Assembly: GCA_038363925.1 (NCBI GenBank)
Contig: JAQQWL010000009.1
Location: 248,001 to 312,000 of the forward strand
Direction of reading: 5' to 3'
DNA from: Apiospora phragmitis
Taxonomy: Eukaryota; Ascomycota; Sordariomycetes; Amphisphaeriales; Apiosporaceae
Length of the DNA: 64,000 bases
The translations under genes and the position numbers were made by a program. Under the pieces are notes generated by a model. The model did not search any database. It was not told the DNA's origin and saw only the letters and a list, made by a program, of their open reading frames with translations. This document shows, in pieces, positions 23,639 through 36,328 of the stretch (its first letter is position 1; each line of letters begins with the position of its first letter).

Positions 23639-24304
23639 TATTATAACCCGACCTAACCATGCGGCTAAAAGACCCTACTTACCGGCACGGAACTACTATA
23701 CCCCGACCAGGCTACGATACTACAGCCACAGACCGCACCGCCAGCTATACTAATATAAAGCTAGATCTTCCTCGATAACGAGTAATAATAATATTACCTC
23801 GCCCGATAATAGGATAAATACGCCTATAAATAACGACGACCGTTAATAAGTTACGTAACGCGGCGAACGATTAAGAGAGATTACTAAGTAGCGTTGAGTA
23901 CGTTTAAACGAGATCATTAAATAGTGCCGAGCGCGTTTAAACGAGATTACTAAGTAGCGCCGAGCGCGCTTAAGCGAGATTATTAAGTAATAACTAATTA
24001 GTAAAAAAAAGATTAAATATATAATTATAAACGTTTCTTATATATTTTATATAAATATTTTTTATTTTAATAATTAATTTAAATACTAATTTAACTTATT
24101 AATAAAGTAAATAACCTTAACGATTTTATTATAAATACTTTTAAAATTTACGTACTTTAGTTATCTTTATTTTTATAAACTATTACTTATTATATCGATA
24201 AAAGCGGACTTTTTTCGCACGTTTAAATACTTTTTCATATTATTAATATAAACTTTAATACGTTTTATTAGGTTTTTTTTAAAACCTGGATAGTGTTCGT
24301 TATA
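23639..24304 (+). repeat. gypsy 5' LTR
   Basis: 666 bp. Contains three tandem copies of a roughly 33-bp unit with core GCGCCGAGCGCGCTTAAAC at about 23873-23985. Confidence 0.9.
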
Positions 24305-24379
24305 TTTTAATTACTCTTATTTTTACGAGTTATTATTTAAACCCTTAAATAATAACACTATAAAAACTATATTTACGCC

Positions 24380-27300
24380 TAGCCTTAGTAATACCGTTTA
24401 ATAAAGAAAAATCCCTATCGCCCCTTCTAGTACCTTTTAACAAGACCTTATTATAGAGGTTAATAATAACGATAATAACGACGAGCTTATTTAATAAGTA
24501 TTAGCTAAACGAATTAAGGAGTTCGAACAGGAAAACGCTAATTACTAATATTATTACGTACGACTCGAAAAAAAGTATAACGAGCTCCGAATTAAGGACA
24601 CTTTAAGATAGATACTTTATAATATTAATAAGCTACGCGAAAAAGTACGTTTTTTCTATATAACTACTAATATTATTTAAACCTTTATTATACTTAAAAA
24701 GAGTATAAAGATTAATATTTTAATATTATTTAACGAAATAAATAAAAGCTTTTAAAGCTTTTTTATCTAGATTAAAGCTTATTAACGATTTTATAAAAGG
24801 ATGTTTTAAAATATTATTTAACGAGTTATTTACGTTGCTTCGTTTTTTAAAAGGTACTCGCTTAGTTCGAACCTTATTTAGATAAACTTATAAAAAACGA
24901 TTAATAAATTAAACTATACCGCATAAAAGTATAACGAATTTTTAAAAGCTATAATAATTTCGAATAAGCTTTTAAATTATTTTTTTAAAACCCCGATAAA
25001 AAACGACAGGCGGACAAGGAACTCGAAACCCTTAAATAAAAAAGATTAGCCGCTTTTTATATAGCCGAGTTCCGACGTATTATAACTCGATTAAACTGTA
25101 CCGAAGCTACGAAAATTATAATATATTATCGAAGCTTAAAAAAGAACGTTAAGAACGAACTTAGCCGGCTAGATACCCTTAATAATTTCTTTTCGTATAT
25201 AGAACTTATTATTAAAATTAATATTCGTATATATAAACGACGTTATAATAAGTAAAGCGAACTATTATAATAAATTAATTAAATTTAAACTAATACCGGA
25301 TAACTATATTAATATAATAATATATCGCCTTAAAATATTATAACGTATAACTATTATAATAAACCTATAAATCTCGATATTATTAAATATAATAATTTAA
25401 ATAAAAAATAACGCGTTATTTATTATAATTATTAAAAATAAAGATATTACGCTTAAAAATACCGAACGCTAAGGAAAAACTTCCGACGAATACTAGATAA
25501 ACGGCACGTTAACGCTACTAAAATAGAAAACACCTTAATAATAACTATTAAAAGTAGTAACGCTATTACCGAACACGGCAGCCTATTTTAGATAACTTAC
25601 TATAACAACGGGTACGCTTTACACTTGGCGGATAAGGAAGGTACGGGATGGTTTCTAAAAGCTTCTAAGGGTGGAAACTATAACCGAAGCGTCGCGATAT
25701 TATGGAGGGAATAACCCCTCCTACGTAACAATGATAACAACTCTACGAACGATATTATAAGCTAATTAGCGTAATTACTAAACTATAAACGTTTAATTAA
25801 TATATTAATAAAAGAATTAATAAATAAGATCGCGAAGTTTAAAGACTTAAGGACCGATAAATAATTAATTATCCCTAATATTCCTTACCCCGCTTTAAAA
25901 TATTTATACTAAGTACTTATTACGGCTAAATTTAATTAAAAAATTTACAATAATTATATAATAAAAAACGATACCCGGATCTTTCTTACGCACGAAAGAT
26001 ATTTTATATTCTTATAGATTTTATACGTATACAATACTTATATAAAATATTTCGTAAAAAAACTTAAATACGAATAGTTTTCTTAAAAGATCGGTAAACG
26101 ACTTATTACGTAATTATACCTTAATTATACTATTAAGAAAATTTAAATATTAATCCTTAATAAATAACGCGTATACTTATTAGTATAAAAAAATTTATAA
26201 TAGCTACGATAATATTATTTAAAAAAACGAGATTAAAAGGAGTATTTCGAGAACCGATACCTTAAACACGTTTAGGAAAAATTACGAGCTTATAAATATT
26301 TAAAAAAAAATCGTTTAACGCTTTTAAGATATATAAGTATATACCCGATAAAAAACCCCTTAACTTATTAAAAAACCTATAAAACGTTTATAAATTATTG
26401 TAAACTTAATAAATCTTTAAATTATTTAAAAAACCCGAGTTCTAAATTTTAAGGATAGTATTTTATATAAGGAAGAGTATAGAAATACCCTTACCAATAT
26501 ATTAAAAAACGCCTTATAAAAAACGAAAAGAATAATAATAACGATACGAGGATTAATCGTAAAAAAGTATTAATTATTTATAAGAATAATGTTTAAGAAA
26601 TAGACGCTACTTATTATAAAAGGATAATAATAAACGGATTAAAATAGGTTCTTATATTAAATAACGGATAATCGAGCTATTTATGAATATATTATATTAG
26701 TAATAAGCGTAAAAAAGGTTATATTAAAGCGTTACTCGATAATAAAACGTAAAGAAACTATATTTTATTACGAATCGTTAATTGCTTTAAATTCGAATAA
26801 TAAGAAAAAAACGCCCTATACCGATTTAAAACCGTCGATAAAGGATTTATAACTTATAACGATAAAGAAATACGAAAAGAAATCGCGAACTTTTTAATTA
26901 ATATCGAAAAACGCTATAAATAAATTACGTATAACATTACGGATATCGCAAGATACGATATAATTTTAAAAATACCCTAATTACGGGTAAATAATTTTAA
27001 AATTAATTAAAAAATAGGCTAATTTTAATAAAATATATTAAAAAGAGGTTTAATTAACGGGTAGCGGTTTAAAAAGCGACCCTTTAATAAACTTAAAATC
27101 TTTAAAGTATATATTATCGTTAAAGAACTTAAACCGAATATTATAACGACTATATTAAAAAAGTATTAATAATTCGAAACTCTTTTTAATAAAAAACTAA
27201 AAATAAGCTTACCGTTTTATACACGGTAAGATTATAAAATACCTTTTAAAAATAAAAAAGAACCTTTATTTATACTTATATATAAACTTAACCGGGAGTA

Positions 27301-30050
27301 TAAATAAGCTTTAAAGGAGTATATTACGGAAAATCTCGAGAAAGGAATTATACGACTATCTATATCGCTAGTAGGCTTCCCTATTCTCTTTATCCCGAAA
27401 AAGAGTAAAGACGAGAAACCTAAGTGGTGTATATATATCGATTACCGAAAGCTTAACGAAATTACTATTAAAAACCGGTACCCCCTACTCTTAATCGGCG
27501 ACTTACGAGATAAATTATTAAACGCTAAAATCTTTACAGCACTTGATCTCCTTAATGTATATAACTTGATCCGAATTAAGGAAGGAGAGGAATAGAAAAC
27601 CGCGTTCCGAACCAAGTACGGATATTTCGAATACCAGGCCATGCTATTTAGTTTAACTAACGCACCAGCTAGCTTTTAGTCTATAATTAACCATGTCTTA
27701 CGGGAATACCTCGATAAGTTTATCGTGATATATCTCGACGATATCCTTATTTATTCCGAAAACGACGAATAATACCGAGAATACGTAAAGCTAGTGCTCC
27801 GAAAGCTACAGGACGCTAACCTATTAATTAACTCGGAAAAGAGCGAATTCTACTAACGATCCGTTATATTTATAAGATACGTAATATCTTTTAGAGAAAT
27901 CCGGATAAAACCTTCTAAAGTTTTAATAGTTAGAGAGTAGCTTACGCCTATAAACGTTATAAAAGTTAAATCTTTTTTAGGATTAACTAATTATTACCGG
28001 ATATTTATTCCCGGATTTAACAGGTTAGCGACACTTTTAACGAACTTAACGAAGAAGGACGAGCTATTCCGATAGATAAAGAAAGAAGACCAAGCCTTTT
28101 ACGACGTTAAGGAGCGAATCCTTAACGGATTAGTACTCCGCGTAACGGACTTCTTAAAACTTTTTAAAATCGAAACCGACGTATCGGATTATACGATTAG
28201 AGGATAATTAAGTTAACGGGACGATAATAGAAAGTCGCACCTTATCGTATTCTTTTTTAAAAAATTAAATAAACTAAAACTTAAATTATTAAATATATAA
28301 TAAAGAGTTAATAATTATTATTAAAGCTTGCGAAGAATAGAAATATTATTTTAGCGGAACGATAGAACTAGTAAAGGTTTATACCGATTATAAGAACTTT
28401 ACGACGTTTATTATTATTAAAGAATTAAATAAATAATAAGTACGATAATTTAAATTCTTTTTAAGATTTAACCTCACTATTATTTACTAGAAGGGTAACG
28501 AGAACGGTCGCGTTAACGTATTAAGCCGACGGCTAAATTATTAAAAAAAAGTTCCACCCGAGACACGAACTATTCTAACGTACGATCAGGATATTAACCT
28601 CGTATTATTATAATAACTAAATGTTATAAGCCACGTTTAATATAATAACGATTAAGTTACTAAGTTTCGATAATTTAATTAGACCCTAGACCTTATTAAT
28701 CACGTTAGGGACCACTTCGAAGACTATAACGGCTTCATTTTTTATCGAGATAAGATCTATATTTTTAAACGGTATCGTAAAGACTTTATTAAAGAGTTTT
28801 ACGAGTACCTTATATATAAATATTAAAGAATATTTAAAACTTAAAAACGAATTACTAAATAATTTAATTACGAGAACTTTAAATTAATTATAGCCGAAAT
28901 TATTAATAAATACGATTTATATAGTAAGATTAAATTTATAAAATATTGATTATATAAAGAACTATAGTTAATTTTATTACTAAATAGGGCGTGAAAAACG
29001 ATCGCGCTCGATTTTATAATTAAACTACCCCCGTTAAAAGAGCCTTTAACTAAGGCTAATTACGATAATATCTTAATAATTACGAATAAACTTATAAAGT
29101 ATACTTACTTCTTACCGTATAAAAAGTTTAATAATATTAACGATTTAACTTATACCTTCCTCCGTATTATGATAAATTAATACGGATTATTAAAAACGAT
29201 TATTTCTAATTAAGATAAGCTATTCATAATAAAATTTTAAAAGTTATTTATAATATAATTCGGTATTAAGCATAAATTATTTATAGCTTATTACCCCTAG
29301 ACGAACGAATAAATAGAAAGAATAAATTAAATATTAAAGTAGTACTTACGTTACTATATTAATTACGAATAAGATAACTAGGTATAATTATTATTTATAG
29401 CTTAATTTATTTATAATAGCGTAGATAACGAAACTATACGTATATTATTATTCCGAGTAAATTACGAGTATAACTTAAAAATTATTAGAAAACCCTTAAA
29501 AAGAGAGCTAGTATTAATTGCGACTATATAAGTCGAAAAATTAAAAGAACTCTAAATTATATTATAATAAAACCTCACTTTATTTTAATAACGAATAAAG
29601 AGATACGTCGATTAAATAAAATTAAAGGGACTAACCTTTAAAAAAGGAGAAAAAGTTTACCTTTTATAACGAAATATTAAAATAAAATAATTAAGTAATA
29701 AATTAAACTTTAAAAAGATCGGACTATTTAAAATTATAAAAATCGTTTTAAAAACTAATTACCAATTATTACTATTTAAAATAATACGAATATACCTTAT
29801 ATTTTATATTTTATTACTCGAGTTAGCGGCCGAAAAAACCTTAATTAATATATAACTAGAAATCGAAATAGATTAATACGAGTACGAAATCGACGGAATT
29901 ATTAATAAAAGAAAGAAAAGATAAAGCTTTTAATACTTCGTTTAATAAAAAAGATACATATTAAAGGATAATACCTAAGAACTTAAAAAATACCTAGCGA
30001 ATATTATTAAAAAGCTACGGATATTTAAATAATAACCTTAAAGATCGGCT
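24380..30050 (+). pseudogene. gypsy gag-pol remnant with RT, integrase and chromodomain
   Basis: The RT segment is well preserved at 27320-27960: an IDYRKLNEIT region, then IFTALDLL, then the catalytic VIYLDDILIYSE at about 27726-27760. RNase H and integrase follow (a GFIFYRDKIYI segment near 28730 and an integrase core with CAG/CAA-derived stops to about 29700). The C-terminus at about 29870-30020 matches a chromodomain (YEYEIDGIINKRKK, then a W-K-R-Y-like and D-N-T-like segment), which in chromoviruses targets insertion to heterochromatin. Stops are consistent with CAA, CAG and TGG codons mutated by RIP. The gag/protease part (24380-27200) is too degraded to define. Confidence 0.75.
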
Positions 30051-30689
30051 TAAAAAAAAGTCGGTCGCGTTCTAATTAATAATACCAAAGCCCCCTTAAA
30101 CCTGAACGGCCATAACGGCCTTAAACTCCCGACGTTCTTACTCTTCTAATTTGTTTAGGGAACGTAAGCTACGCTATACTAATTTAATCCTTTAAGTACG
30201 AGCTATCTCCTTCTATTTACGGAAACGAATAAAGCGAATAACGGCCTCGTTAATTTAGCGCTAAAGCTTTAAAAAATAAGCCACCGCGGCGGACTCTTTT
30301 TAAAATAGGCGGTCGTGCTCGTTTTATATACGCCGTAAAAAAAATAGTAAAACCTTAATATTATTATATATATAATTAGTACGAGTATATTCCTTATACT
30401 TATTAACGCTTTTTATTATTATATAAAACTACCCTTTACGAAATAACGATTATAAAGCATAACTTTAAAACTAAATTTAAAAAAAGCTTTAATAAAATCC
30501 GTATAACGAACGGTGGAAGAACGATTAGGCTTGTTTCGAGATTTCGTAACGCGACTATCTATAATAAGCATATATTATAATAAAAGCGATAAAGAAGGAA
30601 GAAATTTATTATAAACTACGATAGCGGACGGCTAGGGTATTTATAAAGTTAATATTTTAAAAATAAAGTAGTTAAAAGAAGGAGGATAA

Positions 30690-31355
30690 TATTATAACTC
30701 GACTTAACCATGCGGTTAAAAGACCTTATTTATTAGTACGAAACTATTATACCCCGACTAGGCTATAATACTATAGCTATAGACCGCACCGCTAGCTATA
30801 TTAATATAAAGCTAGATCTTCTTTAATAACGAGCAATAATAATACCACCTCGCCTAACAATAGGACGAATACGCTTATAAGTAACGATAACCGTTAATAA
30901 GTTATATAACGCGGCGAACAATCAAGAAAGATTACTAAGCAGCGCCGAGCGCGCTTAAACGAGATTATTAAGCAGCGCCGAGCGCGCTTAAACGAGATTA
31001 TTAAGCAGCGCCGAACGCGCTTAGGTAAAATTATTAAGTAATAACGAATTAATAAAGTAAGGATTAAATATATAACTATAAACGTTTTTTATATATTTTA
31101 TATAAATACTCTCTATTTTAATAATTAATTTAAACATTAATTTAACTTATTAATAAAGTAAACAGCCTTAATAACTTTATTATAAATACCTTTAAAGTTT
31201 ACGTACCTTAATTATCTTCGTTTTTACGAGCTATTACCTATTATATCGATAGAAGCGGACTTCTCTCGTACGTTTAGATACTCTTTCGTATTATTAATAT
31301 AAACCCTAGTACGTTTTACTAGGTTTCTCTTAGAACCCGGATAACGTTCGTTATA
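30690..31355 (+). repeat. gypsy 3' LTR
   Basis: 666 bp, the same three-copy internal repeat at about 30928-31030, in better condition than in the 5' LTR. Confidence 0.9.
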
Positions 31356-31412
31356 TTTATAACACCTTTTATTTATTTTTCTCGGTTTTATTCGATTTAT
31401 TATAATATTTTA

Positions 31413-31490
31413 AAAATATAGCATTTCTCTCGATTTAGGTGAAAAAGCGTTATACGTTACCTGGTGTATGCGTAGCTAGGGGTCTTGACT
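31413..31490 (-). repeat. Right terminal inverted repeat of TE block 1
   Basis: Reverse complement of 16085-16162 with a few transitions; followed by TA at 31491-31492. Confidence 0.85.
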
Positions 31491-32544
31491 TACTCGTTCT
31501 ACATAGTGTATGATGGAATCTCGTAATCTCTAGGGCAATCTCGCACTTGTCTATGAAACAACGATTCTACTAGCAAAGCATATCCATAGATGCCTTTGTC
31601 AAGTGAGTAATAATACGTATGTACATGTGGTCAGGTCCTAAACCTGGTCTGCATTATGCGCAAAGGATGAAGAGCCACTGCTGTCTCTAACGTGACATAG
31701 CTCGAACTCTACCATATTCTTACTTCGAGGAAGCAGGTAGTGGGTTGCAGAAAGTTGCTGCAACTCTCATGCGAGGAGAGGATCAGCAACAACGAAAAGA
31801 TATGTACCTTGCTAGAACGTGCTAGAAAAAACACGTCATGATCCCTATAACCCTCCGTTTCAGAACTAATCATGTCAAAACCATACCCAAACCCAACCAG
31901 CCAAGACTCGACCTCGACACTCAGCCTCCATGCCTCAGTTCTTGGCATGCCCAGCCAGCCAGCATCGATGCCTAAAAAAACGCTCGAAACCCTCTCTGGC
32001 TCGCGTGATACCCAGGATGTAGTTCTGCCTCGCGCTGGTCTAGGCAGAGACCAGCCCCGGATCGAGCCCCAGAGGTATACCATACCCAAGACCAAGGGCC
32101 GATTATACAGCTACTTACTACAAACGAAGTTTCGCCAACTTGAAGCAGCACAGGAAATCAATACACTTAGCGGAGATGCTTACGTCATGTACATCGCTGG
32201 AAGCAAGTGCACAGAGCGTTACCCGCTATATCGTGACAGTAATATGATTTGAGCAGATAGATCTGTCGGTGTGTAGATGAAACGGACCATGATCTTCCCA
32301 CCATCGTAAGTCACAGTCCAGCACCGGTCTGCTTATCGGCGCACTACATTCAATCATTGGCTGCGTACAATACCAGAGCTTTTCACTGTCAACCTGCCTC
32401 TTCACCCAAGTCGCTGCATTTGGAATTCATTATGTGGCTTCTTCCTTGCGTTCGGTATTAACCATTCCATATGGAAATGGCATTCGTTTTTACAAACGTT
32501 TAGATTAGCAGCCCAAGCCAAGGCAAAACGCCAGCTAGACATCA
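31491..32544. other. Intergenic between TE block 1 and D-lactate dehydrogenase
   Basis: Normal composition. One plus-strand frame at 31872-32252 (126 codons, start MSKPYPNPTSQDSTSTL) is the only candidate. It overlaps a similar-length antisense frame and shows no domain. Confidence 0.4.
31872..32252 (+). CDS. Doubtful small hypothetical protein
   Basis: A 126-residue single-exon frame, Ser/Thr/Pro-rich at the start, then a Lys/Arg-containing middle (KTKGRLYSYLLQTKFRQLE). No signal peptide and no recognised family. A minus-strand frame of equal length (31709-32095) overlaps, so coding status is uncertain. Confidence 0.2.
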   Translation: MSKPYPNPTSQDSTSTLSLHASVLGMPSQPASMPKKTLETLSGSRDTQDVVLPRAGLGRDQPRIEPQRYTIPKTKGRLYSYLLQTKFRQLEAAQEINTLSGDAYVMYIAGSKCTERYPLYRDSNMI

Positions 32545-34627
32545 CTACCACGCGGCAACCTCACCAGCCTTCGGCTTCTGGACCCTGACGACCTTATCGC
32601 AGTTCAGCAGGCAAAGAGGATCGAGCGCTAGTTTGAGCTATTTCAAAGATGTTAGCAATCGTATCCTGGACAAATGATACGCTACGGGGGCAGATACAAG
32701 GGATGAAGGGTGCAAGAATCAATCACTATGAGTAAGGGAGGGAGGGAGAACGAACCTTTCGCATGGTATCCACCGTACTCTCCCCCAGCTCGTGCGGCAA
32801 GTAATCCCGCTTCACCAGCCCGACCCCGTGCTCGCCCGTGACCGTGCCCTCCATCTCGACCGCCTTCTTCACCATGCGGTGGACCAGGTCCTCGGCCTCG
32901 ATCCGCTGCCCGTCGTTGGAGAGCAGGATGATATGGAAGTTGCCGTCGCCCACGTGGCCGACGATGGTGCCGTACATGCCGCTCCGCTTGATGTCGTCCT
33001 TGGTCAGCTCGATGAGCTCGGGCAGGCGGCTCATCGGCACCGCCACGTCGCCCGTCCAGACGCGGTCCCCTTCTTTCGCCATGGCCTGCGTGCTCCAGAG
33101 CGCCTCCTTGCGCGCGCTCCAGAGCTCGGCCTTCTCTCCTCGGTCCGCGCGAACTCGAAGCTCTGGCTGCCCGTCGCCTTGGCCATCTTCTGCACCAGCG
33201 CGACCTGCTCCTGGACGCCGCGCTCGGTGCCGCTGAACTTGAAAAAGAGCGTCGGCGACTCCTTCCAGACCTTCTTGGTCATGCCCGCGTGGTTGATGCA
33301 CTTCATCTGCTCATCATCCAAAATCTCGACAGCCGCCACGGGCACGCCGTCGCCCACGACGCGCGCGACGCAGTCGGCGGCCTGCCGGATGGTGCCAAAC
33401 GAGCAGACGGCGACGCTCGTGCTCTGCGGCTTGACCGTGACCTTCAGGGTGGCCTCGGTGACGAGGCCGAGGGTGCCCTCGCTGCCGATGAAGAGCTTGG
33501 TTAGGTCGTAGCCGGCCGAGGACTTGCGCGGCCGCTGCCGCGTCTTGATGACGGTGCCGTCCGCCAACACGACGGTAAGCGAGAGAACCCACTCGCGCAT
33601 GGTGCCGTAGCGGTACGCGTTGGTGCCGCTGCACCCGGTGCCGATCATGCCGCCGATCATGGCGCCCGGGCCCGGGTCGGGCGGGAAGAAGAGGCCGTCC
33701 CGGGCCAGCTGCTCGTTCAGCAGCTCCCAGCCGACGGCGGGCTGCACGACGACGTCCAGGTCGTCCTTGTTCAGGGCGAGGACCCGGTTCATGCGGCCGA
33801 AGTCGACCGAGATGCCGCCGCGGGTCGGCGTGAAGTGGCCCTCAAGGCTGGTGCCGCCGCTGTAGCCGACGACGGGGATCTTGCGCGCGTGGCAAACCTT
33901 CATGATCCGGGACACCTCGTCGGTGGTGGCGGGGTAGACGACGGCGAAGGGGCGCTCCGAGTCGTGGGCGCGGTAGGAGGACCAGTCGGAGATGGAGTGC
34001 GTGTGCAAGTCTTGGTCGACGGTGCTGACGTTTTCCTTGCCCACAATGTCGGCGAAGTCGGTCCAGGCCGCCTCGAGGTTGGCCTTGCCCAGGTTGTGCC
34101 GTAAGGGCCGGGCTTGCGAGAGGGGAGCAGTCGAGTAAGGGTCGGGGTCATGGGGACTCAGAGTGCCCATCCAGTAGGCGCCGGTGACACCGGCAACGAA
34201 CACTGCACAAAGAGAAGAGGGACGGTTAGCTCTAGAGTCTTCGCATGCTGGTATCTGTTCATCTCTTGCTTCAAGGAAGCCCGCAGACTTGGCGCGAGAG
34301 ATGGATTGGAGGCAGCAGCAGTGTAGAGAAGCCCAATTGTAGCGACATACTGAAGGTGATGGCCCAATTCCTCGAGCCGGCGGCATTTTCTCTTTGCGCG
34401 GCGAACTTCTCTCGTTCTTTCCTCTCGCGGGCAATACGTGAGGATATACTCTCTAGCATTTGGCCCTTGAAGCTTGGGCCTTTAGATCCTTCATTTTCTG
34501 TCGCATAGCATCGTAGAGACGATCGTGTAAGGAGGCTGTTGGGACATCGCGATCGCGCTGCTGCTGCTACTGCTGCAGTTGCGGCGCGAGCTGGGTAGCT
34601 CGTGGCGGCGCCGAAGCTTCGTAGCAT
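32545..34627 (-). CDS. Mitochondrial D-lactate dehydrogenase (cytochrome), FAD-linked, 3 exons with one frameshift
   Basis: Oxidises D-lactate to pyruvate, passing electrons to cytochrome c; inner-membrane/intermembrane-space enzyme of the DLD1 type. Exons 34351-34627, 32756-34202 and 32545-32637 sum to 1817 nt, one short of 606 codons. The N-terminus (MLRSFGAATSYPARAAT) is an Arg/Ala-rich presequence. Splicing creates the TM segment WAITFMFVAGVTGAYWMG. FAD-binding domain: VVYPATTDEVSRIM, YSGGTSLEGH, PGAMIGGMIGTGCSGTNA and GSEGTLGLVTEATLKV. C-terminal cap: GHVGDGNFH (metal/substrate histidines) and GEHGVGLVKRDYL, both expected for the family. The frame jumps from FARTEER to EKAELWSARKEA near 33130-33143, where one G in a GAG run seems missing. 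The last exon encodes a conserved-looking tail (LKLALDPLCLLN) ending at TAG 32545-32547. Confidence 0.9.
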
Positions 34628-36328
34628 GGTCTCGGATTGACTCTGTCTGTCTGTCTGTCTGTCTGTCGCGTGGTCGAGGCGTCGCAGTGTGTTATATCGG
34701 GCTCTCTTGGGTTTTCGAAACCAATGGACAATCAGATTTCACCTCCGAGTCAGCATTGTCTCTATTCGAGGGGGTGCAAGGTCGGAGTAGGCGGGATGTT
34801 GCCCGAAATGGTGGCCGGTGGAAGCTCGTCAGTTCGGTAGAAAATCACGACTTCGAGCGCGCGATAAGAGCTTTTGGCCGATACAGCGAGTGGGTGTGTG
34901 TGGGAGTGGACAGCTGCAAGTCCCCTGTAAGCCACCAAAAGCAACCCACCTGGGGCGCTACCTTGGCACTGGGGCAGCTCCACAGCTTTCCGTCCGGAGC
35001 GGGGGTGTCTTCACGACATGACGGAGGAGGGGTCAGCCAGAGACGACGGGACTTCCATCAGATCAATAATCTAGGCAATTTTCCGATAGTGACAGTGCCC
35101 AGACTGGAATATTGTACGTACCATGGCTCTCAATGGGATTCAAGTTTGTTCGGCTAGGTTGGAGAGAATAGAGACGCAATTCATTCATTTTTATTGATTG
35201 ATCGAGTGACTGTCCTAACGTGACTCCCTACCCCACCATCTGCAATGGCAAGAGCAACGACATCCATCAAGAACAAGGGATGACTCTCAATTACTTCAAG
35301 CAAACTAGGATCCATAGGTTATGGGGTTTCTACTACCGGTCCGGGGTTCCTGTCACTCTTGTCTGATCGGACAATATTGGAAGACTTGGGTAGCTATGAA
35401 AGAGTTGAGATTACATTGCCAACGCTCATATACATGCACGATCATTGATTGACCCAGAGCCCCCATGTCTCCTCATCCTCCGAGCTCGTTGAGCTGAGGG
35501 TTTCGGGGCTGGATACTCGCAGCTTCACTCTGAGAAACTTGGTCTTGGGGGCTGGGGGACTCAGCGGCAGAAGAACGCGACATAGGATCTCGGTCAAGGC
35601 GGCGACGTGACAAAGGGAGTACCGTGCCACTCAGCATAACGCAGCCATTGCTTACGGCGTCACACGGACAAGACCGGCTGCCGCTCGCCGCCCATGACTA
35701 CGGCAGTCATTTGACCGTTTGTGACTGGGCCGCTATGTGTGTAGCCTGATACAGGAAGTCATCGCGGAGCTGGGTTCGACTTTTGTTTGCGGCTATATCA
35801 GTGTTCCCGTGTATCTTCTCCTGATGAACCACCATTCTTCAGGGCTCTCTTTCCTTCTGTTCCTCTTGTGAAAAAGGAAACTCAAGCCCTGCTACGGTTT
35901 CACCTGGGGCATGAAACCTTCTACTTATCTCATACTACCACAAAAGCCAGCTAGTCGCTTTCTCGCACTTTGTTATTCAGAGTTACGAATTGGGTCCAGT
36001 TGACCCTCCTACCTACTTACCGAGTTATCCCTTATGTAAAAACCTGGCTTCGTTGACTTGTAATATAACCAACCTATGCTCGATCCTAAGTGTAAGTTTC
36101 CGGCCGAACCAGTAACCTTGATGGATCAGAAAAGTCTTCTCCGATTCCACTCTTTCGATCAGTGATCTGTATAAATGCGGCATCTACTTCCCAACAACCA
36201 GAGGCCCAATCATTCCTTCTCTATCATTCATTGTCAGCAAAAGCAGAAGCAACTCCCAAACCGGAATCTTCCAAACCTGACCAACCATTTCAAAGTTAAC
36301 CAACCAACTCCTTGATCCTCCTCGCACG
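34628..36328. other. Intergenic, divergent promoter region
   Basis: Upstream of D-lactate dehydrogenase (left) and of cysteine-rich gene A (right). A (CTGT)n microsatellite lies at 34643-34667, about 15 bases from the dehydrogenase start. No supported gene. Confidence 0.5.
34643..34667. repeat. (CTGT)n microsatellite
   Basis: Six uninterrupted tetranucleotide units in the leader of the D-lactate dehydrogenase gene. Confidence 0.9.

Larger units (their letters stand above)
23639..31355 (+). mobile_element. Ty3/gypsy chromovirus-type LTR retrotransposon, RIP-inactivated
   Basis: Two 666-bp LTRs (23639-24304, 30690-31355) flanked by the 5-bp duplication TTTAT (23634-23638, 31356-31360). The LTR starts TGTTATAACCCGAC (RIP-altered) and ends GTTCGTTACA changed to TATA. 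A polypurine tract (AAAAGAAGGAGGATAA) lies immediately before the 3' LTR. Order gag, RT, RNase H, integrase, chromodomain, on the plus strand. Length 7717 bp. No intact frame remains, so it is incapable of self-encoded movement. Confidence 0.9.
16085..31490. mobile_element. TE block 1: TA-flanked inverted-repeat element hosting copia and gypsy insertions
   Basis: Both ends carry the same about 78-bp inverted repeat starting AGTCAGGACCCC (left) and, read inward from the right, AGTCAAGACCCC. Each end is bordered by TA (16083-16084 and 31491-31492), the target preference of Tc1/mariner/pogo elements. Removing the two nested LTR elements and their duplications leaves only about 740 bp (16085-16487, 23425-23638, 31356-31490), with no transposase trace. 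The host is therefore a MITE-like or heavily deleted element. The interior is strongly RIP-mutated: 17041-17340 contains no CA or TG at all. Confidence 0.8.

Noticed and set aside
32792..33511. 239-codon plus-strand frame
   Set aside because: Antisense shadow of the conserved D-lactate dehydrogenase exon; high GC keeps it open.
34579..35157. 192-codon plus-strand frame
   Set aside because: Overlaps the dehydrogenase start on the other strand and includes the CTGT microsatellite; no similarity recognised.
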